From the NCBI GenBank assembly GCA_910574205.1, contig CAJSYJ010000001.1, positions 744,001 to 808,000 on the forward strand: 64,000 nucleotides of DNA, written 5' to 3'. The position numbers were made by a program, and so were the translations under genes. Origin of the DNA: Bacteroidales bacterium (GTDB lineage Bacteria > Bacteroidota > Bacteroidia > Bacteroidales > Rikenellaceae). The notes beneath the pieces were generated by a model. It did no database searches. It was not told the origin of the DNA and worked only from the letters and a program-made list of their open reading frames with translations. Positions 54,146 through 63,484 of this stretch are shown here, in pieces; position 1 is the stretch's first letter; each line of letters begins with the position of its first letter.

Positions 54146-55567
54146 ATGGATAACAAAAGAAATAACGATACGAACGAGACCGACGACCTGATAAAGGCTA
54201 TCGCCGGCGACAACGTATCGCAGATAGCTCTCGACCCCAGTTCGATAATACTCGTCGCGGGCGTGGGAGGTGCAGGAGGCAACGCCGTGAACCACATGTA
54301 CGACATGGGCATCACGGGCGTCAACTTCGTCGTCTGCAACACCGACCAGCGAGCGATGGACAACTCTCCGGTCGAGTGCAAGATACGCCTCGGACGCGAC
54401 GGTCTCGGCGCGGGCAACGACGCGGCCAAGGGTCGCGACGCGGCATTGGAGAGCGAGCCGGTGCTGCGCAGCCTGCTGGAAACCTCGTCGGCCAAGATGA
54501 TCTTCATCGCCGCCGGCATGGGCGGCGGCACAGGTACGGGAGCATCGCCCGTCATAGCAAAAATGGCTCACGAAATGGGGCTGCTGACGGTGGCCGTAGT
54601 CACGCTGCCGCTGCGCATGGAGGGCGAGAAACGATACAATCAGGCATTGGAGGGTATCACGGAGCTGCACAAGTGGGTCGACTCGCTGCTGATAATAGAC
54701 AACGAGAAGCTCAGCGACATGTACGGAAAGCTGCCCATACGCGAAGCCTTCGGCAAGGCCGACGACGTGCTGGGCATGGCCACCAAGGGCATCGCCGAGC
54801 TCATCACGGTGGAGTACTCTCTGGTGCGCGTCGACTTCTCCGATCTGGAAAAGGTCATGCGCGGCAGCGGACGCGCCCACATGGCCGTAGTATCGGCCTC
54901 GGGCGAGAACCGCTCGGAGGAGGTCGCCACCGGATCGCTGGCCTCGCCGCTTCTGGATAACAACCTGATATCGGGTGCCAAGAACATCCTTCTGAGCTTC
55001 TCGGTAGCCGACATCGACACACTGTTGCAGGAGGAGGTCACGCACGTGCTGAAATACATACAGCGCAATGCCAGCTACACAGATATAGACGGCCGCGTGC
55101 ATACGGCCAACATCATCTGGGGCGCGAGCGAGAAGCGCACGCTCGACGACGGGATGTTGGAGCTGGTCATCGTGGCTACGGGATTCGACGACGGCTGCGA
55201 CTTGCAGATCGAGCGCAAGTTCGACGTGGACGATGCCGATAACGGGTTCGGCATATCGCTCGACGAGCCCAAGATAGATATCGAGCCCGAAACAGAACGC
55301 GATAACGACGAGCTGATTCCGCCTGCCAGGCCCTCGGCGCAGCCGCAGGGTCAGCAGATAGTACCCGAGCAGCGCATACCGGTGCTCGGAGCGCGCACAG
55401 ACCGCTACACGTCTATCGACCTGGAAAAGCGCGAGCCGGCCTACCGCCGCCGCAAGATGCAGTTCCTGGCCGAGAGCGAGAGCTCGCGCAAGACCGTGTT
55501 CAGGCTCGACCGCACCGGCGAGAAGCCCTCGTCGGAGGAGTCGCTCTTCGGCAACGACCAACAATAA
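54146..55567 (+). CDS. ftsZ: Tubulin-like division protein with unusual T7 loop
   Basis: 473 residues. GTP site GGGTGTGASP (126-135) and VAGVGGAGGNAVN are intact. In the T7 loop, which feeds the GTPase of the neighbouring subunit, the usual Asn is Arg: VRVDFSDLEK gives Arg228-Asp230-Asp233. The following MMGSG-like stretch reads HMAVVSASGENR. The rest of the fold (SPLLDNNLISGAKNILL) is normal. A Pro/Gln-rich linker leads to a basic YRRRKMQF block and a C-terminal tail SLFGND. It is probably functional, as it is the only FtsZ seen here, but its GTPase site looks divergent. Whether Rikenellaceae share this could not be checked. Confidence 0.92.
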   Translation: MDNKRNNDTNETDDLIKAIAGDNVSQIALDPSSIILVAGVGGAGGNAVNHMYDMGITGVNFVVCNTDQRAMDNSPVECKIRLGRDGLGAGNDAAKGRDAALESEPVLRSLLETSSAKMIFIAAGMGGGTGTGASPVIAKMAHEMGLLTVAVVTLPLRMEGEKRYNQALEGITELHKWVDSLLIIDNEKLSDMYGKLPIREAFGKADDVLGMATKGIAELITVEYSLVRVDFSDLEKVMRGSGRAHMAVVSASGENRSEEVATGSLASPLLDNNLISGAKNILLSFSVADIDTLLQEEVTHVLKYIQRNASYTDIDGRVHTANIIWGASEKRTLDDGMLELVIVATGFDDGCDLQIERKFDVDDADNGFGISLDEPKIDIEPETERDNDELIPPARPSAQPQGQQIVPEQRIPVLGARTDRYTSIDLEKREPAYRRRKMQFLAESESSRKTVFRLDRTGEKPSSEESLFGNDQQ

Positions 55568-55579
55568 TATCCGGCCGAC

Positions 55580-56866
55580 GTGGATGCGATAGGTCTGGCG
55601 CCAGACATCGATTCGGCGCAAATAGTCGTGCAGGGTGCCATATGCCTGCTGCTGCTTTTGATCTCGGCAATGGTGTCGGGGTCGGAGGTGGCTTTCTTCT
55701 CATTGACGCGTACCGATATCGACTCCCTCGAATCGAAGCGCGACACGGCCAGCCGCACGGTCGTCGCCCTGCTGGACGACGTAGACAGGCTGCTGGCGAC
55801 CATACTCATAGTCAACAATCTGGTAAACATCTGCATCGTCATACTGACCTCGAATCTGATCGATGCCGTATTCCGCTTCGGCGGCATGTACGAGTTTCTG
55901 TTCAAGACCGTGGTCGTGACGTTCCTGCTGCTGCTCTTCGGCGAGATCATGCCCAAGGTATTCTCGCAGAGCAACCCGATAAAGGTGGCACGCACCTTCT
56001 CGCAGCCGCTGCGGCTGTTCAACTGGGCGGTATATCCGGTGGCATACGTGCTTATGCGCATGAGCAACCGCATAGGCCGCCTCGCCCCGAAGAACGCCGA
56101 GCTGTCGATAGAGGAGCTCGCCGACGCCGTCGACCTTACGCAGACCGCATCGCAGAAGGAGCACCAGATGCTCTCGGGCATAGTCAGCTTCGTCAATACG
56201 GAGGTGGTCGAGATCATGCGCCCGCGTGTGGACATAACCGGCATCGAGTGGACAGCATCGTACGAGGAGGTCAAACGCGTGATAGTTGACACGGGCTACT
56301 CGCGCATACCCGTCTACGACGACGACCTGGACGACATAAAGGGCGTACTATACGTGAAAGACCTGCTGTCGCACATCAACAACGGCGACGATTTCGGCTG
56401 GCAGCAGCTGTTGCGCAAGCCCTACTTCGTGCCCGAGCACAAGAAGATAGACGATCTGCTGAAAGACTTCCAGCGCCAGAAGATACACCTTGCCATAGTC
56501 GTCGACGAGTACGGCTCGACGCAGGGTCTGGTATCGCTCGAAGATATCATGGAGGAGGTCGTTGGCGAGATCTCGGACGAGAGCGACGAGGAGGAGCGGC
56601 TCTACGTGCGCATAGACGAACATACCTACATCTTCGACGGCAAGACGCACATCGGAGAGTTCGAGCGTGCGCTCGGCTTCGAGGAGGAGACCTTCGCCGA
56701 TGTCGAGGGACATGCCGAGACGCTTGCCGGACTGATGATGGAGCTGAAAAGCGATCTGCTGCGGCGCGGCGACCGTGTAACGGCACACGGCGTGCAGATG
56801 ACCGTCGAAAAAATGGAGGGACATCGCGCCGACAAGATAAAAGTCGTTGTAGGCGATGCCCTGTAA
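55580..56866 (+). CDS. gldE: GldE/CorC-type membrane protein (CNNM-CBS)
   Basis: 428 residues with a GTG start, since no in-frame ATG precedes the first membrane segment. Order: CNNM membrane domain about 10-190 (SAMVSGSEVAFFSLT, LFGEIMPKVFSQ), a CBS pair about 205-330 (DTGYSRIPVYDDDLDDIKG, VDEYGSTQGLVSLEDIMEEV), and a CorC/HlyC domain to the end (EGHAETLAGLMMEL). It is similar to gliding-associated GldE, which in Bacteroidales sits before a PPTase gene, as here. Role in non-gliding species unknown; magnesium efflux is a family suggestion. It lies 13 nt after ftsZ. Confidence 0.87.
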   Translation: MDAIGLAPDIDSAQIVVQGAICLLLLLISAMVSGSEVAFFSLTRTDIDSLESKRDTASRTVVALLDDVDRLLATILIVNNLVNICIVILTSNLIDAVFRFGGMYEFLFKTVVVTFLLLLFGEIMPKVFSQSNPIKVARTFSQPLRLFNWAVYPVAYVLMRMSNRIGRLAPKNAELSIEELADAVDLTQTASQKEHQMLSGIVSFVNTEVVEIMRPRVDITGIEWTASYEEVKRVIVDTGYSRIPVYDDDLDDIKGVLYVKDLLSHINNGDDFGWQQLLRKPYFVPEHKKIDDLLKDFQRQKIHLAIVVDEYGSTQGLVSLEDIMEEVVGEISDESDEEERLYVRIDEHTYIFDGKTHIGEFERALGFEEETFADVEGHAETLAGLMMELKSDLLRRGDRVTAHGVQMTVEKMEGHRADKIKVVVGDAL

Positions 56867-57455
56867 AGTAGTGCTCGAACCGGTACGCAGTGCCGATACG
56901 CTCGGCGAGGCGGTAACCCAGGCCGAGCGCGCCGAGGCCGCACGGCTCGCGCCGCCTGCCCGGCGCGACGAATATCTGACCTGGCGCGCCGTAGTCCGCC
57001 GCTGTCTGGGCTGCGGGGTAGGCATATCATACGACGCCGTCGGAGCTCCGACGGTAGACATTCCCGATATATATATAAGTGTGGCGCACAGCGCAGGCAT
57101 GACAGCCGTTGCTATCGACAGCGGCCGCTGCGGCGTAGACATAGAGGCGCTCGACCGCGACTTCTCCAAGGGCGTGCGGCGCATACTCTCCGCAAGGGAG
57201 CTGTCGCTGAGCGGCAGCGACCACTGGCCTGCCGCGGCGTGGTGCGCCAAAGAGGCCATGTACAAGTATTACGGGCGCCGCGGAGTCGACATGGCGCGCG
57301 AAATGGTGCTCGACAGCGTCGACCCGGAAGTGCATCGCATCGAAGCGCATATGCAGGGCGAAGATTCCTGCACCGTGCTTATCCACCGAACGGGCGGATA
57401 CATCGTAGCGGCGATAAGCCGCAACGATATCGAAATCGTCGTGCCGGCCGAATAA
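56856..57455 (+). CDS. 4'-phosphopantetheinyl transferase, Sfp type
   Basis: 199 residues. It transfers phosphopantetheine from CoA to carrier proteins such as ACP. The magnesium motif is GVDIE (Asp95, Glu97) and the second block WCAKEAMYKYYG (Glu133, Lys137). VAHSAGMTAVAI is the His-bearing motif. It overlaps the gldE end by 11 nt, so it belongs to the ftsZ-gldE transcript. Confidence 0.9.
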   Translation: MPCKVVLEPVRSADTLGEAVTQAERAEAARLAPPARRDEYLTWRAVVRRCLGCGVGISYDAVGAPTVDIPDIYISVAHSAGMTAVAIDSGRCGVDIEALDRDFSKGVRRILSARELSLSGSDHWPAAAWCAKEAMYKYYGRRGVDMAREMVLDSVDPEVHRIEAHMQGEDSCTVLIHRTGGYIVAAISRNDIEIVVPAE

Positions 57456-57648
57456 GCGATATATACCGTAAGCGGATCATCGAGAAGCTCGACGCAGGCA
57501 ACTCCCACCGGGCCGTCGGACCGTCACGGCGAGTGGGGCTGCCCGACTGACACGCAGCGCGACAGCGTGCGTCGGCACAGACCGCCGCCGCGCATATAAT
57601 TATCGGAGATTCTTGCCACGCTTAGTACGCATTTCAGTTTTTTATGAG

Positions 57649-57656
57649 TAATTTTG
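57649..57656 (+). promoter_or_regulatory. -7 element abutting the MATE start codon
   Basis: TAATTTTG, an exact match, ends 7 nt before the ATG at 57664. Transcription would then start at or next to the ATG, giving a leaderless mRNA. No -33 TTG at the right spacing. Confidence 0.45.
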
Positions 57657-57663
57657 TCCCCTG

Positions 57664-59121
57664 ATGAGTAAAAATACGCATAACAATACAGTCTCGCTGG
57701 GTACCGATCCGCTTCGTCGGCTGCTGCCCAAGTATGCCATACCGGCCATTATCGCCATGGCGTCGTCGTCGCTGTACAATATCATAGACAGCATCTTCGT
57801 AGGACACGGCGTAGGCGGCGCGGCCATATCGGGCATGGCAGTCACGCTGCCCATAATGAACATCGCCTCGGCCTTCGGCGCCATGGTCGGCGTCGGCGCC
57901 GCATCGCGCATATCGATCCGTCTGGGCGAGGGCAACCGCCGCGCGGCCGAACAGATACTCGGCAACGCCGTACTGCTCAACCTCCTGCTCGGACTCTCGG
58001 TCATGGGCATAATGCTCGGGTTCCTCGACCCGATACTCCACTTCTTCTCGGGCGACAAGGCCTCGGAGGAGACCATAGCATACGCCCGCGACTTCATGCG
58101 CATCATCATGGCCGGAAACGTAATAACGCACCTCTACCTGAGTCTGAACGAGCAGCTGCGCGCCTCGGGCTACCCCGTCAAGTCGATGGCCGTGATGCTT
58201 ACGGCCGTAGGCATGTGCGTGGTGCTGAACCCGCTGTTCATATTCGTATTCGACTGGGGCATAAAGGGTTCGGCATGGGCGACGGTCATAGCGCAGAGCT
58301 CGGCGCTGGCCGTGCTGCTGGTGCACTACACCTCGCGCAAGAGTTTTCTAAGGTTCCACCGCCGCAGCTTCCGCTTCCGGTGGAAGATCGTCGCGGCCAT
58401 AATATCGATCGGTCTGGCACCCTTCCTGCTCAATATATGCGCCTCTCTGGTGGTAAGGTTCATCAACACATCGCTGCTCGAATACGGAGGCACGGGCGCA
58501 CGCGACGTAATCACGCAGGCGGTCTTCGACGGCGATGTGGGCGACGTATATGTCGGCGCCTACGGCATCATGAACCGCGTGGTGCTGCTCTTCGTCATGG
58601 TAGTGCTCGGACTCAACCAAGGCATGCAGCCCATCGTCGGATACAACTACGGCGCACGGCAATACGACCGCGTGATAAAGACGCTGAGATACACCATACT
58701 CGCTGCCATGGGCGTTACCACCGCGGCGTTTCTCATAGGCCACTTCATGCCCGGGACGGTCGCGGCGGCATTCGTCGACGGCTCGAACGGCGGTGCCGAC
58801 AAGGCCATGATCGACGTGGTGTCGGACGGCCTGCGCATCGTGTTGATGATGTTCCCCGTAGTGGGATTCCAGATCGTCGCCGGCAGCTTTTTCCAATATA
58901 TCGGCCGTGCCCCGCTGGCCATATTCATGTCGATGACGCGCCAGCTGCTCTTTCTCGTGCCGTTATTGGTCTTCCTGCCGCCGCGTTACGGCGCGATGGG
59001 CGTCTGGATGTCGATGCCGGCAGCCGACGGCGTATCGGTCATAATCGCCGCCGTGCTTCTGTTCACTCAGATCAGAAAACTGCGCCGCGAGCAGCGTATG
59101 ATGCGTCTGCACGGTCGATAG
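57664..59121 (+). CDS. MATE-family multidrug/metabolite exporter
   Basis: 485 residues, about 12 membrane segments. The N-terminal PLRRLLPKYAIPAIIAMASSSLYNIIDSIFVGHGVG is a typical MATE start and is repeated in the second half (GLNQGMQPIVGYNYGAR). It exports organic compounds driven by Na+ or H+ in the inner membrane. Substrate unknown. It is a single-gene unit closed by a bidirectional terminator. Confidence 0.9.
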   Translation: MSKNTHNNTVSLGTDPLRRLLPKYAIPAIIAMASSSLYNIIDSIFVGHGVGGAAISGMAVTLPIMNIASAFGAMVGVGAASRISIRLGEGNRRAAEQILGNAVLLNLLLGLSVMGIMLGFLDPILHFFSGDKASEETIAYARDFMRIIMAGNVITHLYLSLNEQLRASGYPVKSMAVMLTAVGMCVVLNPLFIFVFDWGIKGSAWATVIAQSSALAVLLVHYTSRKSFLRFHRRSFRFRWKIVAAIISIGLAPFLLNICASLVVRFINTSLLEYGGTGARDVITQAVFDGDVGDVYVGAYGIMNRVVLLFVMVVLGLNQGMQPIVGYNYGARQYDRVIKTLRYTILAAMGVTTAAFLIGHFMPGTVAAAFVDGSNGGADKAMIDVVSDGLRIVLMMFPVVGFQIVAGSFFQYIGRAPLAIFMSMTRQLLFLVPLLVFLPPRYGAMGVWMSMPAADGVSVIIAAVLLFTQIRKLRREQRMMRLHGR

Positions 59122-59238
59122 ACCCCGCCTGCGCATCTGCATATCACCGCATCTGCCGCTATCCCGCCTCGGCGGCCGGCACGCACGGCGGCGCATAGCG
59201 CACCGCGAAGCGAAACTCCGACAACGACATATACGACG

Positions 59239-59273
59239 AACACCCCCTGCCGATCGGGTCGGCAGGGGGTGTT
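59239..59273. terminator. Bidirectional terminator between MATE and fimbrillin genes
   Basis: A perfect 15-bp stem, AACACCCCCTGCCGA with TCGGCAGGGGGTGTT, and a 5-nt loop. No long T-run on either side. It lies between the two convergent genes. Confidence 0.85.
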
Positions 59274-59320
59274 GCGATATATACGATCCGTCCCTTCGGC
59301 AGCAGGCCGCCCCGATGGCG

Positions 59321-62300
59321 CTACTTGTCGCCGGGGCTTACCAGCCTCAGCATACACGCATCGCATCGAGACGCATCGCCGCTATAAGCATTGCCGAGGA
59401 ACGTATCGAAGTTCAACGTATGGTAGTTGATATCCCAGCCGCTGGCCGCGGTCGATGTAGCCGAACGGTAAAGATCGCGACACCAATAGACGGCGCCCTC
59501 GCGCTTGTAGATGTCGAACAACATGGGACGATACTCGATCTCGCCGGCTGTGTTGTACTCGGAGTGGCGACTGGCGTAGCGCAGCACACCCGTGCCGATA
59601 TACTCGCCTTGGGTAGAAAAAGGTGTTCCGCCGCGGTCGTCCTTCCGTCGGCCGTGTCCCTCCACGCCGATAGGGAAGAATATGTTATCGCCAGTGATGT
59701 CGTTGTAGACGAAGCAGCCGCGCATCCCCTTCGCCCTGCTTCCCGGCTGGTCGCCGTAGAAGCCGTAGGCATCGGCAACGGATACGGCCGGCGAATCGGC
59801 GCCGTCGCAATAGAGCACACCGAAACCGTACTGGATATTGGGGTTGGTATCCTCGTTGAAAATAAGTGTGTTGTAATCCTCGAAGGTCGGCAGACGCTCC
59901 TCGGATTCCTTGTCGAGCACCCACGAATCGGCGCCTCCGTCAGAAACGGATTTGGCCTTGATGTCGTCCCACGCAATTCCAGTGCGTCCGTCCGAAGTGG
60001 AGAAACCTCCCCACGGATTCGCGCCCCAGCCGTATTTGCGGTTGTTCTCTGCGAGTATGCCCACAGCCTGACGCCACTTGAAATAGGTGCCTTCGTCGCG
60101 CGGATCGGTTGTCTCCTCGCAGACGAACGTCTGCGGAGCATCGTCCGTGCCGGCAGCCACCGACATGGCCTGCACGTTGAACGAATGCCATTTTGCCTCG
60201 CCGCTCTTCAACGCAAGCGGCGCATATCCCTGACGCACGAAGATCAGATGCACGCACGTATTGTTGTGATAATATACACGTATGACGCCGCAGCGGACGT
60301 TGTCGCCGCCGGGAGCACCATCGGGCACATACTTGAACTCGATCTTGGTGCGGTCGCCGCCCATTACCGTACCGTTCTGGCCGCTTACGCTCTGTCCTAC
60401 GGGTTGCAGCGTGAACCAGTCGCCCGACGCTATCTCGGCATACCACGGACCCTCCGAGATGAGCTCGGTAAACGATGTCGCCTTATCGTTGTCAAGATAC
60501 ATCAGCTTGACCTCGAACGGATCGGAATTGTCCGCAGAGCGCCAGATACCCTTGGGGTTGACCATGCGGTGCACCTGATGAATCTCGACCGTATCGGCGT
60601 ATGTCTTCGTGACGCCCATGTATTCGATATCGGCATAGAATCTTATCTTGGCCGTTCGCTGATAGCCTGTATATACGTTGTTGCCCGTATAACCCGTCGT
60701 GGGGCATATCGATCTGGCACGCGTATAGAGCGGAATGGTAAATGTTCGCGTAGCGCCGCCGTTAAGGCCCGTGACATCCTCTTCGACCCTGACCGAATAA
60801 CCGCCGTTGAGCGATGACTGATCGTGTGAGCCGTGGGTATTCACATACTCGCGAATGTAGCGCGGATCGCCGCCGTTGTCGTAATAGTAGTTCTTGCTGA
60901 AATCCAAAGCATTTTGCCACGACACACCCGCACCGAGGACCGTTCGCCATGCTCTTTTCAGCGAAAGGAAGCCCGTAGCATCCTCTGTAAGACGCACATC
61001 GCCGGGTTTCTGGTAGTAGACCGTATTGTCGGCATCGTCGGGCCACCAGTGGTTTTCGAGTATCTCGGCATGAAGCCCGCCGATCATCTTTCCCACGACC
61101 TTGATATTGACGTTCATCGTACGGTCGTAGATATACGATATGTACTGCGGCGACTTGACGTAAACGCCCGGATCGGGCTCGATATATTCGATATGCCAGT
61201 CGATGTCGTTGGCGAAGCCGTTGAATATCAATGTCAGCTTATAGTGATGATTGCGCTCGGCCTCGTAGTTGCGGTCGACATCCTTGCCGAGCATGAAGCG
61301 GTAGGTTATCTCGCCGTGGCCGATACGCTCGGGGTTGTCGCTCACGTAGTAGCCCTTGACCTCGACATAGGTGCCGGCAGCGACATTGTCCTTATAGTAC
61401 TCCTCGCCGGGCTTCCAGCTGTCGGGATACGACACCTGCGAGTTGTTGCCCGTCTTGTCCTGCCACTTCAACGGCCCCTCCTTGTCCTGCATGTTCTCGA
61501 AGAAGAAGAGCGATGCGGCCTCCTTCTCGCCGTGGTCGGAGCCGCCGGACGAGGTATTGGGTCCGTTCGACAGATAGATGCCCCTGCGCAGGCGGTCTGC
61601 GGCGTCGGCCTCGTACTCCCACATCTCGCCCTCGGCGATAAGCTCCTCGGCCGAAGGCGTATTTTTCTGTCCCAGATAGCACTCCGCCGGTATATCCCTG
61701 ATCTGCACCGAGTGGATATAGATAGCCACGTTATCTTTGAGTCCGGTGGCATCGTAGGCCACCGTCAGCTTCGACACGCAGCGGCGTATCCACGCCTGCA
61801 TGGTCGTGGTTGCGCTGTCTATGACGACCGCAGGCGCCTCGAAGGTCGACTGGTCGCCACTGCCGAAGAAGCCGAACATCTCGCGGTTGTCGGCTATCGC
61901 CTCGTCCCACGCCAGACGTATCGACTTCAAGCCGTCGACCGTCTTTATGGCCTCGGCATACTTCTCCTGCGCCGACAGATCGCCCATGTTGGCCGCAACA
62001 TATATGCGGTAGCTGCCGTATGCGACCTTCATGCGGAACGTCGCACGCGGCGTCGTCCGCTCAGCGATGCCGCTGCCGGTACGCTCCTCCTCGCTGAGCG
62101 TATAGCCGCCCTCGCCCTCCTCCAAATAGCAGGTCTGGACGAGCTTGTTGTCGTTATCGTAGAACAGCACGCATAGATTGTCGATGCTCTTGACGGCATC
62201 GCCCGCCGTGCGTGTGCCGCCGTCAAGGCCCGCAGTCAGCGGTTTGAAGTCGACCGCAGCCGAAACGATGCACTCGCCCTCCGACATACCGCCAGCAGAG

Positions 62301-62377
62301 TCGACGTCGTCCCTGACGCACGACGACGCGACAAGACAGATGACCGATAATATATAATATAAAACCTTACGTTTCAT
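59321..62377 (-). CDS. DUF4906 fimbrial lipoprotein (probable tip or accessory fimbrillin)
   Basis: 1018 residues. Lipobox ASSC (Cys20). Middle and end match the DUF4906 group: FYNDITGDNIFFP-like GCFVYNDITGDNIFFPIGVEG, ending with RLVSPGDK. The N-terminal third is beta-rich, as in Mfa-like fimbrillins. In Porphyromonas and Bacteroides such large lipoproteins are accessory or tip subunits cleaved by gingipain-type or Arg-specific proteases. It lies 24 nt after an FimB/Mfa2-like gene in the same operon. Confidence 0.8.
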   Translation of the reverse strand: MKRKVLYYILSVICLVASSCVRDDVDSAGGMSEGECIVSAAVDFKPLTAGLDGGTRTAGDAVKSIDNLCVLFYDNDNKLVQTCYLEEGEGGYTLSEEERTGSGIAERTTPRATFRMKVAYGSYRIYVAANMGDLSAQEKYAEAIKTVDGLKSIRLAWDEAIADNREMFGFFGSGDQSTFEAPAVVIDSATTTMQAWIRRCVSKLTVAYDATGLKDNVAIYIHSVQIRDIPAECYLGQKNTPSAEELIAEGEMWEYEADAADRLRRGIYLSNGPNTSSGGSDHGEKEAASLFFFENMQDKEGPLKWQDKTGNNSQVSYPDSWKPGEEYYKDNVAAGTYVEVKGYYVSDNPERIGHGEITYRFMLGKDVDRNYEAERNHHYKLTLIFNGFANDIDWHIEYIEPDPGVYVKSPQYISYIYDRTMNVNIKVVGKMIGGLHAEILENHWWPDDADNTVYYQKPGDVRLTEDATGFLSLKRAWRTVLGAGVSWQNALDFSKNYYYDNGGDPRYIREYVNTHGSHDQSSLNGGYSVRVEEDVTGLNGGATRTFTIPLYTRARSICPTTGYTGNNVYTGYQRTAKIRFYADIEYMGVTKTYADTVEIHQVHRMVNPKGIWRSADNSDPFEVKLMYLDNDKATSFTELISEGPWYAEIASGDWFTLQPVGQSVSGQNGTVMGGDRTKIEFKYVPDGAPGGDNVRCGVIRVYYHNNTCVHLIFVRQGYAPLALKSGEAKWHSFNVQAMSVAAGTDDAPQTFVCEETTDPRDEGTYFKWRQAVGILAENNRKYGWGANPWGGFSTSDGRTGIAWDDIKAKSVSDGGADSWVLDKESEERLPTFEDYNTLIFNEDTNPNIQYGFGVLYCDGADSPAVSVADAYGFYGDQPGSRAKGMRGCFVYNDITGDNIFFPIGVEGHGRRKDDRGGTPFSTQGEYIGTGVLRYASRHSEYNTAGEIEYRPMLFDIYKREGAVYWCRDLYRSATSTAASGWDINYHTLNFDTFLGNAYSGDASRCDACMLRLVSPGDK

Positions 62378-62401
62378 ACTCCTAAAACATATCCTAATCG
62401 T

Positions 62402-63463
62402 TTAATTCAGGCCGAACGAGGGATCGAGCTTGACCTCGCCGTAGGGCAGCAGGTCGACTTTCCACTCGACATCGGTGTCCGATATGCCTATTCTGACCAC
62501 GACGTGCGTATTGCGCGGCAGCGTCGAGAGATCGGTAAAGTAGTCGCCGCACTCCGCGCCGTCGACCAGGATCTTCATCGAATAGTTGCGCTTGTCGCCC
62601 GAGGTATCGACGTAGCGGCCCTCCAAGAGATATATCGGCGCAAGGCGCTTCTGCACGTTACGGGCAAGTTTCACAGGCAGCCCGCCGCCCAGACTGAATG
62701 TATAGTAACCGTTGTTGACGCCGGCCGCAGGCACGTCGTAATCGACTATATCGCCATTCTCGTCGCGCTCGACATTATGCGGCAGCAGATACTCCGCGCG
62801 CGACATCTTGTCGATCGACAGCCCGGTCAGCGACACCTCCCTGCCGCTGCGGTTGGTAATCAGGAACGTGAACTTGACGGCGGCGCGCGTGATAGTCAGA
62901 TCGCACGAGCAGTCGCTGTCGGGCACCTCGACCGTATGGCATTCGCTCATGGGCAGCGCACCGACGATCTGCTCCGAGGCGCTCTGCAACGACAGCGTAA
63001 GCCCCTCGACACGCTCGGCGGGAAACTCCGTACCCACGGCGAGCGACCCCAGATCGAAATCGATGAGCGGATGCGACACGCCGTCGACGCCGACGCGGCT
63101 CGTGAGCTCGTTGGCGAACAGATATATGCGCTTTTTCTCGCGGCCGTAGACACGGAACGTCTCGTCGCCGTAGCGCTCCACAGCGGATGTAAGCCGCAGG
63201 AAGCGGTTGTGCTCGATCGTACCGTCGGCTCTGACCACCACGATGCGCAGCGTCCGCATGCGCTCGTCGTCGCTTTGAGCCTCCTCGTATCCGGCACGCG
63301 TCTGCGGCGAGGCGATGTCGGATGCGGCCACGTTGATTTGCAGATTGACCATAACCGACTCGGGCACGACATCCCCCACCGTGTCGCTGCAACCGGCAGA
63401 CGCAAACAGCAGCGGCAGCAGCACGACACGCACTCGGCGCAATATGTCGTAATGTTTCATCAT
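62402..63463 (-). CDS. FimB/Mfa2-family fimbrial anchor lipoprotein
   Basis: 353 residues. Lipobox ASAGC (Cys25). DLTITRAAVKFTFLITN and LFANELT are typical of the family; in P. gingivalis, Mfa2/FimB anchor the fimbria and limit its length. The ATG could be 63463 or 63460. It is between a partial paralogue upstream (21-nt gap) and the DUF4906 gene downstream (24-nt gap). Confidence 0.82.
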   Translation of the reverse strand: MMKHYDILRRVRVVLLPLLFASAGCSDTVGDVVPESVMVNLQINVAASDIASPQTRAGYEEAQSDDERMRTLRIVVVRADGTIEHNRFLRLTSAVERYGDETFRVYGREKKRIYLFANELTSRVGVDGVSHPLIDFDLGSLAVGTEFPAERVEGLTLSLQSASEQIVGALPMSECHTVEVPDSDCSCDLTITRAAVKFTFLITNRSGREVSLTGLSIDKMSRAEYLLPHNVERDENGDIVDYDVPAAGVNNGYYTFSLGGGLPVKLARNVQKRLAPIYLLEGRYVDTSGDKRNYSMKILVDGAECGDYFTDLSTLPRNTHVVVRIGISDTDVEWKVDLLPYGEVKLDPSFGLN

Positions 63464-63484
63464 AACATCGTTACCCTTTTCCCT

